23,361 bases of DNA from a virus: IMG/VR virus record IMGVR_UViG_3300047362_001154, positions 1 to 23,361 of that record; one strand, written 5' to 3'. The notes beneath the pieces are model-generated. The model worked only from the letters and a program-made list of their open reading frames with translations, made no database searches and had not been told where the DNA came from. Made by a program: the position numbers and the translations under genes. Of the stretch, positions 8,302-16,600 are shown one piece after another. Position 1 is the stretch's first letter. Each line of letters opens with the position of its first letter.

Positions 8302-11300
8302 TTATCTCTTGTAGATGTTTGTAGTAGTTGTAACAATAACATTATCTCCTGTAGTCAATCCACTCGCTGAAGTGATTGTCAATCGCACATTATTTCCAGC
8401 ATCGATATCAAACACTGATGTAAATTGATCTATGCCGGTTTTGACGTTTCCGAAATCAGTATATGAGATATCGGATCCGTTATTGACAACAGTAAATTCT
8501 ACAATCTCTTTTTCACCTGAAGTAATATTTAAAGCAGCAACAGTAACTTTACATCCAATAGCAATACTTGGGTCATAGAGAACAACCGCTCCAGTATCTA
8601 CAGTTCCAACAGTGAATGATAAATCTTTTGTTAAAATTTTATAATCGGAAAGCTCAAATTCTTTCAACTCCGTATCAAAAATTTTAACTCCATTATAAAT
8701 TCCTGTTCCAAATCCAAGATTAAAGAAAACATCACCTTGATCATCTAGTCTTAAAATAGCATCATTATTTACTCCAGAAGATACTCCTAAATCTAGGAAC
8801 TCTCTTGAAGTAAAGATAAATGATCTATCTGAATTGGCACCATCTCCATTTAGAATAGTAAGAGAATTGTTCTCAAGAACAAAATTTTGTGTTTCTATAT
8901 TTAATGTTTCTCCGGAAACATTAATTGTATCTATAGATGAAAAGGTGAATCCATTTGTATTTAATGTTACCGTTTCTGTTCCGGCATTAAAGAAATACAA
9001 AGTGTCTTCATCCGAACCCGGAGAAATTTCTGGTTTAATAAACGTATCTTGATCAATATCTTTTACACCACCCAATGATCCCCAGTTAGATCCATCATAT
9101 CCCTCAAAAATAGTATCAGATGTATTAAATCTTATTGATCCTACTTCTGCAGATCCTTTTTGATTTTGATCTCCAACAGGAATTACTAAAGAAGAAGTTG
9201 CATCAACTTTTAATTTTTGACCACTATTTGGTCTGAGAACTAAATCACCTATATCTGTAGAAATAGAATTTCCGGTAAGTCTCAAGTCTTGACTGATTAC
9301 TAGAGGAGTATCGTCAGTTGCACCTATTCTTACCTCAGATATTTCTTCAAATGATAATTCTGATACTGCAGTTACATTCCATTCTAGTTGAGCAGTTCCA
9401 TTTGTTTCAGTTCCTGTTGTGTGTGTTGGTGCAGTAGTTCCTGTCGTTCCACTTCCACCTACTGGAACTATGTAAATATTTTTTTTATATTTGATGAATG
9501 TACCATCAGAAATTGTGGTATTTGCTGCCCATTCTGTGGAGTTTGGAGCAGAAATATTAATAGACTTAATCTTTTTAACAGTATTAAAGTCTAGAGAATT
9601 TGGTGTTAATTTTATAGTGTTATTATTATCATTATAAAAATATAATGTATTGTCATTAGCACCAACAGTTTCTTCTGCTACAATATAGGTATTTCCATCC
9701 AGGTCACGAACTCCTCCAAGAGAAGACCACGAAGAAGATGCAGCACTATAACCTTCATATTGATTAGATTCTGTATTAAATCTAATCGCTCCATTTTGTG
9801 CAATAGGTGAGATTGGTCTTTGTGAACTATCTCCAGATGGAATAACAAATGCAGTTGTTCCTGTTACTTTCGCTACTCTGTTTGAGGCAGGCGAGAACAA
9901 TAAATCTTCTGATCCTAATGTAGATATAGTAGCGTTTGAAATTGTAAGTAATCCGTTAGAATTGATTTGATTATTACTTCTTAAAACACCACTTGTTGTA
10001 ATATTTCCTGAACTATTTGTAATTGATACATTAGTTCCAATGTTTACATCTGGGGAAGTAAAACTAACACTAGAACCTATTACGTTTAAATTTGTAGTAT
10101 TTAAAGTTGATAACGTTAACGAATTTGCAGTTATAGATGTTATATTACCTGTAGTTGAAGTTAACGTAGTTACATTGCCAGTAACTGCAGTAATTGCATT
10201 TGCGGTAATTCTACCTTCTGAAATTTCATTCTTGATGATATCAATAGAACTAATTGTAGATACCTGAATTTCTAATCCAGAACCAAAAACTTTTGGATTG
10301 TTTGTATCTACCGTTAAAGTTGCTTCATTTCCAGGACTACCGCCAATGTTTGCATAATTTACATTTGAACTATTGTTTGCATAGTAATATAAAGTTGGTG
10401 TATCTGATAAAACTTTGATTGTTAAACCAGAAGTTCCTAGAGATACTCCATTTTCATATGCATATCCACGGAAGTTCAATACACATGATCCATTTGCAGT
10501 AGGTGATTTGTCTACTGTAATATTACTTCCATCTACAATAGAAACAACTTTAGTATCACTTTGCAAAGATCCATCACCACTAACTAAAGAAAGTCGCATT
10601 CCTTGGATAATACCAGTGCTGCTACCAACGTTTATTGAAGTACTTCCAGCAACCAAAGTTGCATTAACATTTTCAATAAAACTATTTCCCCAAATACCGC
10701 CCGGAAACTGTGAAAGTTGAAAATCAAGTGGAGAAATACTGGCATCTCCTATGTTAAAAGTATAAGAATTTCCTTCCAATAGAGTTAAATTTGGATTATA
10801 TACTGGACCGGAACCAGTATCTATAGTAAACCCAAACCTTTCTGCAGATCCAGTTGCAGTAAGAGCAGTATAAATTGGAGTAGTTGTTCCTACAACAATA
10901 AACTGTGAAGTATTACCAAATCCACCTACATCAACTAATAATGAAGTTGTGAATCCACCAGACTCTGTTACTTCTCTTACTTGAGCAGATGTAGTTTCTG
11001 AAACGTCGTCAATAGTTACAACTGCATCATCTGCTGGAGAAGATCCACCAACTAAGTTTCCTGCAATAGTTAATGTATCCCCGGCAGCATAAAAGAATCC
11101 AGATCCAACAATTACAACACTAGAAATAACACCTTCGGCATTTCTAGATATATTTAAAGTTTCGTTAATTCCATTTGCACTATTTGTAGTAGTAGCAACA
11201 CCACTGTATGTCGCAGTTTTGTCTTCTGTGAATGTGAGGTTTGCTAAACCAGAAGCAATTGGATTTGCTGATAATGTTATTTCTCCAGTTCCTAGATTCA

Positions 11301-13419
11301 CACCAGTAACTGTAATATTGGGACCCACAGAACCAGTTCCTGTAGATGTTACTCTATAACCAATTGCAATTCCTGCAGCATTAGATACTGTTGTTAGATT
11401 TGTAGTTGTAGTTAATGTTGCTGATAGTGGTCCTACTGTATTTGGAGTTAATGTAGTAGAAGATGTTAAGTTTGATGAAACAGGAGTTCCATCTCTAAGT
11501 TTAATAGATTGACTTGTGGTAAATGTCCCACTTGGAATTGTAGATGCTCCAAAAGTTAATTCTTGTAAATCAATTACTCTAGCAGTATAAGAAATTGGTT
11601 GTACTAAGTCAGTATTTGTTACACTGATCAAATCATCTTCAAAATAACCAATACCACCATTAGATACAGAAACTGATGATACAACACCAATATTATTAAT
11701 AGTATATGTAAATGCTGATGTTGGAGTTCCGTAAGGTGGTGTGAAAGTTAATGTGCCACTACCAGAAGTTGCTGGGTTATTATTAATTGTTATGCTATTA
11801 GCATCATAATCAATAGCCTCTACTAGAGTTTCTCCTGAACCTAAAGATCCAGTTCCAGCAGTTAAAGTTACAACAGATCCAGGAACAATTAGGGAAACAT
11901 CACTTACAGTAAATGTAAGTTCTGGATCAGTATTTCCACCATCACTACCAACTAAAGTGGTAGTTACACCAGTCTGTGTTGCTGGCAAAGAAATGATATC
12001 ATTTGCAAGATAATCATTAGCAGCATTATTGAATGTAAAATTTCTTAAAATTCCTGGTTGTGAAGTAATAGTAAAAGATGCATTACTTCCAGTTGATCCA
12101 ACATCTGCAGCTGCTACAGAAAGAACATCATTTTGGATATAATTTTGACCGCTATTTACAATAGTTAATGCAGTAATTGTTCCATTTGGATTAATACTAT
12201 TAATAGTATACCCTCCACTAGTTCCTGCTCCAATTGTAACTGGTGGGATTTCTAATACATCCGTTGCTTGATAATTGGAACCAATAGATGTAAATGTAAT
12301 TGCTGAAATATTTCCAGTGTTATTAACAGTTACGTCAGCAGATGCACCCGTTCCAAATTGTTGGGGAGTTCCTGTGGTAAAATTAATATCTGCACCAGCA
12401 GTATTGGCAATTCCGATATAAGAAGCAGTAGTCAAAGAGTAACCACTTTCAACTATTACATCTACAAATGCACCTGCTTGTCCAACTGTTCCAACTGAAA
12501 TTGTAGTTATACCACTAGGGGGTGTTCCAACACCTCCAGCACCCCTAATAATTAGAGAATCATCAACGCTGGGGTCTGATAGATCAAATCTATAAGTACT
12601 TGCTGCTTCAAAATTTAAAACGGGTTGTTGTGATCCATCTATAAAGTAATCACCAAGTTGTTTGGTTACTACAAAAGTTTGTTTTGCTTGGTTTCTTAAA
12701 TTTACATTACTATAAACTCCTTCAGTATATCCACTACCTGCAGCAATAGAACCAGAATACGATATACCACCAGAAACTGTGATATCTGCAGTAGCATTTG
12801 TTCCGGTTCCTCCCGTTAATGATACTCCAGTATAACTTCCGTCAGTATACCCAGAACCAGCGTTAGTAATATCTACTACAATTGGATCAACTGTAAATGA
12901 TACAAAACTTCTAGTAGACGTTGACCCACCGGTTGTTGGTATGTTACTAAAATTTCCTGGTGTGTAGTTTGTTGATGAACTTGATGTTCCTACAAAGTCA
13001 TCTACAGTTAGACTTAAAATTCCACTTTGTCCAGTTCCACCAATAGCAGAAATTTGATTGTATGTTCCTGGATCATAATTTTGACCTCCGGAATTTATGA
13101 CGAGTCCTTCAGTGAATAATTCGGTTTTTCTAAAGACAAAATCTCTATAAGAAAGAAATCCACTATCTTCTAGTTCATAAAGCAATTTGTCATTTGAAAC
13201 ATATCCAATAATACCTTGAGATTTTCTGTAAAATCCGAGTGTATTTTCGGAATCAAAAGATAACGATGGAGAAGAAATTGTTCCGTTGCCGAGTTTTAAG
13301 TTACCTGTAGATAAATCACTACCACCAGATGTTACGTTGAAAACTTGTGTGCTGATATTATTAATTTTTTGCCTTTGAATCTCAAAGGTATCGGTTCTTG
13401 CTACATTAATTGCTGGCAT
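8302..13419 (-). CDS. Large modular virion structural / tail-fibre-like protein (1705 residues)
   Basis: The N-terminus (MPAINVARTDTFEIQRQKIN, then GGSDLSTGNLKLGNGTI and SLSFDSENTLGFYR) is a signature I know from cyanophage structural proteins and may be the virion-anchoring part. Residues 105-620 hold many Gly-Tyr repeats (GSGYTDGSYTGVSLTGGTG; GSNYQATDVLEIP; GQNYIQNDVLSV; GIGYFEDDLISV). A YFIDG...LNF segment lies at 248-296 and a longer relative at 862-1028 ending LYYYANNSS. Three copies of an AGS...GTLTF-type module occur near 516-559, 665-730 and 920-983. A Thr/Asn/Ile-rich stretch at 1065-1145 (TGNVTTLTSTTGNITSITAN) looks like a repetitive beta shaft. Two RFNT...SLGGV domains lie near 1188-1275 and 1409-1490. 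The start overlaps the 68-residue gene by 14 bp, and a late-promoter element lies 54 bp upstream. The protein is probably an oligomeric fibre or spike of the baseplate; the exact position is unknown. Confidence 0.88.
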   Translation of the reverse strand: MPAINVARTDTFEIQRQKINNISTQVFNVTSGGSDLSTGNLKLGNGTISSPSLSFDSENTLGFYRKSQGIIGYVSNDKLLYELEDSGFLSYRDFVFRKTELFTEGLVINSGGQNYDPGTYNQISAIGGTGQSGILSLTVDDFVGTSSSSTNYTPGNFSNIPTTGGSTSTRSFVSFTVDPIVVDITNAGSGYTDGSYTGVSLTGGTGTNATADITVSGGISYSGSIAAGSGYTEGVYSNVNLRNQAKQTFVVTKQLGDYFIDGSQQPVLNFEAASTYRFDLSDPSVDDSLIIRGAGGVGTPPSGITTISVGTVGQAGAFVDVIVESGYSLTTASYIGIANTAGADINFTTGTPQQFGTGASADVTVNNTGNISAITFTSIGSNYQATDVLEIPPVTIGAGTSGGYTINSINPNGTITALTIVNSGQNYIQNDVLSVAAADVGSTGSNASFTITSQPGILRNFTFNNAANDYLANDIISLPATQTGVTTTLVGSDGGNTDPELTFTVSDVSLIVPGSVVTLTAGTGSLGSGETLVEAIDYDANSITINNNPATSGSGTLTFTPPYGTPTSAFTYTINNIGVVSSVSVSNGGIGYFEDDLISVTNTDLVQPISYTARVIDLQELTFGASTIPSGTFTTSQSIKLRDGTPVSSNLTSSTTLTPNTVGPLSATLTTTTNLTTVSNAAGIAIGYRVTSTGTGSVGPNITVTGVNLGTGEITLSANPIASGLANLTFTEDKTATYSGVATTTNSANGINETLNISRNAEGVISSVVIVGSGFFYAAGDTLTIAGNLVGGSSPADDAVVTIDDVSETTSAQVREVTESGGFTTSLLVDVGGFGNTSQFIVVGTTTPIYTALTATGSAERFGFTIDTGSGPVYNPNLTLLEGNSYTFNIGDASISPLDFQLSQFPGGIWGNSFIENVNATLVAGSTSINVGSSTGIIQGMRLSLVSGDGSLQSDTKVVSIVDGSNITVDKSPTANGSCVLNFRGYAYENGVSLGTSGLTIKVLSDTPTLYYYANNSSNVNYANIGGSPGNEATLTVDTNNPKVFGSGLEIQVSTISSIDIIKNEISEGRITANAITAVTGNVTTLTSTTGNITSITANSLTLSTLNTTNLNVIGSSVSFTSPDVNIGTNVSITNSSGNITTSGVLRSNNQINSNGLLTISNATISTLGSEDLLFSPASNRVAKVTGTTAFVIPSGDSSQRPISPIAQNGAIRFNTESNQYEGYSAASSSWSSLGGVRDLDGNTYIVAEETVGANDNTLYFYNDNNNTIKLTPNSLDFNTVKKIKSINISAPNSTEWAANTTISDGTFIKYKKNIYIVPVGGSGTTGTTAPTHTTGTETNGTAQLEWNVTAVSELSFEEISEVRIGATDDTPLVISQDLRLTGNSISTDIGDLVLRPNSGQKLKVDATSSLVIPVGDQNQKGSAEVGSIRFNTSDTIFEGYDGSNWGSLGGVKDIDQDTFIKPEISPGSDEDTLYFFNAGTETVTLNTNGFTFSSIDTINVSGETLNIETQNFVLENNSLTILNGDGANSDRSFIFTSREFLDLGVSSGVNNDAILRLDDQGDVFFNLGFGTGIYNGVKIFDTELKEFELSDYKILTKDLSFTVGTVDTGAVVLYDPSIAIGCKVTVAALNITSGEKEIVEFTVVNNGSDISYTDFGNVKTGIDQFTSVFDIDAGNNVRLTITSASGLTTGDNVIVTTTTNIYKR
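8950..9858 (-). repeat. Duplicated RFNT...SLGGV attachment-type domain
   Basis: Copy 1 (residues 1188-1275) contains FVIPSGDSSQRP, AIRFNTESNQYEGY, WSSLGGVRDLDGNTYI and DNTLYFYND. Copy 2 (1409-1490) contains SSLVIPVGDQNQKG, SIRFNTSDTIFEGYDG, WGSLGGVKDIDQDTFI and EDTLYFFNA. The copies are about 220 residues apart and align without large gaps over about 80 residues. (S/A)IRFNT...EGYxGSxWxSLGG is a common domain in phage fibre proteins. Confidence 0.7.
10336..10836 (-). other. Cupredoxin-like phage domain interrupted by another module
   Basis: Residues 862-918 (FGFTIDTGSGPVYNPNLTLL, SYTFNIGD) and 984-1028 (LSDTPTLYYYANNSS ending NIGG) look like the two halves of the phage domain that usually runs YxIDGxxxPxLxLxxGxTYxFD to TLYYYCxxHSGMGG. 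Between them, residues 919-983 form a complete copy of a different module (ATLVAGSTSINV through GSCVLNF). The Cys, His and Met expected in the terminal motif are absent. An N-terminal half-like copy also occurs at residues 248-296 (12532-12678). Assignment is from motif memory only. Confidence 0.45.
11592..13113 (-). repeat. Array of Gly-Tyr beta repeats in the 1705-residue protein
   Basis: Between residues 103 and 610 the pattern I..(A/S)G.GY....(Y/D)..(V/I)...GG.G..A...V recurs at least seven times. Clear centres are GGQNYDPGTY, AGSGYTDGSY, AGSGYTEGVY, IGSNYQATD, SGQNYIQND, AANDYLAND and GGIGYFEDD. The first copies end in (G/V)xY and the later ones in xND or xDD followed by a hydrophobic strand, so there are two subfamilies in order. 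These repeats are common in marine phage fibres and probably form stacked beta hairpins. Confidence 0.6.
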
Positions 13420-13612
13420 TTCTTATTAGCTCGCGCAGAAGGGATTTTATTTCAGAAACTTCATTCTTCAACATATTTATATCTTCTAACGCGGAATTCA
13501 AATGTTTTGATTTGCGTCTAGATTCTATGGCAGAATCATCGAGATTGATTATAGCACCTGTGGTCTCGTCTCTTACGAGACCATCATAACCTTCAACTTT
13601 AGTATAACTCAT
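13406..13612 (-). CDS. Small coiled-coil protein conserved in T4-like cyanophages (68 residues)
   Basis: The frame starts MSYTKVEGYDGLVRDETTG and ends with TAA at 13406-13408. The N-terminal half contains the phrase VEGxxxLVRDExTGAIIN, which I recognise from short proteins of T4-like cyanophages that have no named function. The C-terminal half (residues about 38-66, LNSALEDINMLKNEVSEIKS and on) shows heptad spacing of Leu/Ile/Val and is a likely coiled coil. The gene starts 9 bp after the stop of the 2706-residue gene and its last 14 bp overlap the start of the 1705-residue gene, so translation of the two is probably coupled. No clear Shine-Dalgarno precedes it. An assembly or linker role between two large virion proteins is an inference. 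The 9-bp hairpin at 13561-13583 lies within its first 20 codons. Confidence 0.85.
   Translation of the reverse strand: MSYTKVEGYDGLVRDETTGAIINLDDSAIESRRKSKHLNSALEDINMLKNEVSEIKSLLRELIRNASN
13474..13481 (-). promoter_or_regulatory. Candidate late promoter inside the 68-residue gene (TATAAATA)
   Basis: The minus strand reads GATATAAATATG, an exact TATAAATA. It has 54 bp between it and the ATG of the 1705-residue gene and encodes part of the coiled coil (EDINMLK) of the small gene. An exact octamer of only A and T can arise by chance in DNA this AT-rich, so support rests mainly on its position ahead of a giant gene. Confidence 0.5.
13561..13583 (-). repeat. Perfect 9-bp inverted repeat early in the small gene
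   Basis: TGGTCTCGT and ACGAGACCA flank a 5-nt loop, giving an uninterrupted 9-bp stem with five G-C pairs. In mRNA it covers codons for DGLVRDETT of the 68-residue protein, about 30 nt from its start. No U-run follows, so it is not an intrinsic terminator. Confidence 0.6.
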
Positions 13613-13621
13613 ACGCGGAAA

Positions 13622-16600
13622 TTAGAAAGCTGCTACAGCACGAATATCCTGAATCTTGGGAACAAATGCTGGATCAGTTCCCATCATGACAATTTTAATA
13701 GAAAAAGCAGAAAATTCTGGTAAATTAGAAACACTATATTTAATATCCTGATATGATGATTGCTTTTCTAATGTGGACGATATTGTATTTTCTGGAGTAG
13801 AAATAACTAAACTGTCAGGTTCTCCCGATTCGTTAAAATATTCCCAATCAATATCTTCAAAATTTTCTTGACTAGATGCAGTTTTATACTTATAAAGAAC
13901 GGCAACATCAGAAATCTCTTTGGTGTTCAAAGTTAATTGGACATTGATAGCAGTTCCTGGATTATTGATCGTAACTTCTTTTGTAACATATTTTGCAATA
14001 GATGAAGTGTTTCCAGAAGTATTTTCTGGAACAAATTCTACACCATTTGTATATGTAAGTTTTCCAATTTCAAGTAATTTTGCATCAGCATCTTCTTGAC
14101 CTGGATATTTTACAAAATCTCCAACTCTAAAGATATCTTTTAATTGATCTGCCGTAATAGCATTTCTATTAAATGCTACCGAATCAATAATTCTTCCATC
14201 GAAGTCATCATTAATTGGTTGAATATCATTTTTCAAAATTAAATCTTGAGTTTTATTATTCCAAATTACAGTTCTTCCGGTAATATTATTATCGTAAGTT
14301 TCTGTAAAAACAGATGGGTTTCTAGCAACGATTGTAGAAGCATCTTCAATATCAATAAACAATTGAATTGGGTTTGTATCTACAGTAGCTCGTGGAACTT
14401 CGATTCCATTGACAGTTTCAATTAAAGTTGGTTGATTACCAAGTGCTAATCTTTCACCTCTTTTAAAATACTGTGCAGTTTTTACTCGTACCCATACAGT
14501 GTTGCCATCTACTTTTGCAATTGTTCCAATTGCTTTGGAAGTTTGACCTTCTATTGATTGATCATCTTGGATAGAAGATCCACCTAGATTTGATAAGTTA
14601 AATTTATAGATAGGGAAAAATTGAATTATTTGATCTCTTCTTCCATATCTGTTTTCTTTACCGGTTGATTTTTCAATTCTATTTGTGATAGTCTTAACAC
14701 TTGCAGTTGAAAGATCAATTACTGGAGAAAGATATGATACTTCAGAAGATAAAGATAACTTATAAGTTAACGAATTATCAATATTATTAAAAGTTTGATT
14801 TACTTCAGATAAAATCATTTTCTGATTTGTGAAATAATGTGGTTCATTCAAAAATGTTTTTTCGTAATTATTTTGATTATATGATGTATATGTTGATGTA
14901 GTAGAGTCCACAGGAATAACATCCGTAGTCTTAACAGTAGATTCTAACTTAGTAGAACTAAATGTTAAATATTGAATTTGTGGATAAAGAACTTCAAATT
15001 TTCTGTTATAGGTAGCATAAAGATTCTTTCCTCCCCCAACAGTATTATTTGCTGAAGATGTTGTAGATGTAATATTATAAGTATCAATTCCACTATTCGA
15101 AATTGTAAACAATCGACTATTTAAAACATTAGCGGTGATACCACCAGTTCCCAATGCCGTTCTGAAAAATACCTTAGAGTCTCCGCTATCTTCAAATCCA
15201 TGATTTTTATGTTGAACTTGTATAATTTTGTTATTATTTTTAAATAGTTTTGCCGTAGCATTTGTATTCGATCCGGCGCTAGTTTCTAATGGATTGTTTT
15301 TTAGCAATTCGTAACCAAGAGATTCGTTCTTTAAAATTAATTCAGATGTTCTACTAATATCAAATTCTGCTCTATACAATGAGAATTTAAGATCTTCAAA
15401 ATTATCTTCAGTCCAGTTATCAATATTTTGTGATTTGTAAACAGAACCTAAAGATGGTTGCGTGGTAATAACCGTACTAGTAGAAATGTCAGTTTCGCCT
15501 AGTCTAGATGCCCAAAGTTCATAATCTACAGAATCGGTTTCTACAGCAAGTGCATATTCAGTATCATTTTGCAAATAAACTGGATGATCAAAGATAAATT
15601 TAGTTGGTGTAGTAGACTCTGTAACTCCTTCGAAATCGGTTGCTACGCCCATCCTAACAGCAGGTGTATCAATTGATATAGAAGTCTCCATAACACACCC
15701 TCCAGCACCATTTCCAACGCCTTTGATGACAACTGAAGGTGCTTCTGTATATCCAAATCCTGTTAATGAAACTTCAGCATTATAAATTTTTCCTTCAGAA
15801 ATTTCAATTCTAGAGGTTGCAACAGATCCTCCTGGAAGTCGAGGACTCTCGATAGAAATAATTGCACTGTCATAATTATCTCCGGTGTTGACAATTCTGA
15901 TATCAGATACACTTCCACTATCTTTAGCAATAGTTACTAGTCCAGTTTCTCCTTGTGTAGCATTTGTTAAAGTAACTGATGGAATTGTTAAAGATTCATT
16001 TTGGTTAAATGAACGACCATTATGATTTGAAAGAACCATGGTATACACTTGCTCATTCGTTAACAAAAATCTTCCTGTTGAAGATGGAACTAAATCAACT
16101 CCATTTTTGTCAATAATTTTTTCAATTGGACCACTTGCAGCAGTTGTAGACCCAACCACATTTTCGCCTTTAGTCACATTAACATTACCATTCGTATATA
16201 CTTTTAAGAATGTTAAAGGTGATAGAATTCTTTCTGTTCCAGGAACAATATTTTTTCCTGGTTTATCAGAATCTACATTTGAAAGATATACTTTGATTGG
16301 GATAACAGTACTCTTTTTCTTGAAGTAGAGGTCAACCCCTGTTGTGAATACACCACCATCATAATTTTCAATCTTGAATGTTTGTGCCAATGGATTTGGT
16401 CTTATCGGATTGTCGGTATTAGAATCGATAAATTGGATACCCTCATTGGCTTTAAAGTATGCTGGTTTTGTTGAAATAATATTAGAAGGATTATTTGGTA
16501 AAATTCCTGTAGCATAATACTTAACTTCTGCATATGTATCTACTTTAAGTTTATCGGAATCTGTAGAACTAGATGTAAATCTAAAAGTTTTGATTCCTGT

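Noticed and set aside
13406-13419. Possible programmed frameshift joining the 68- and 1705-residue proteins
   Set aside because: The downstream protein has its own ATG and a characteristic conserved N-terminus (MPAINVARTDTFE), and no slippery heptamer is evident. A simple overlap explains it.
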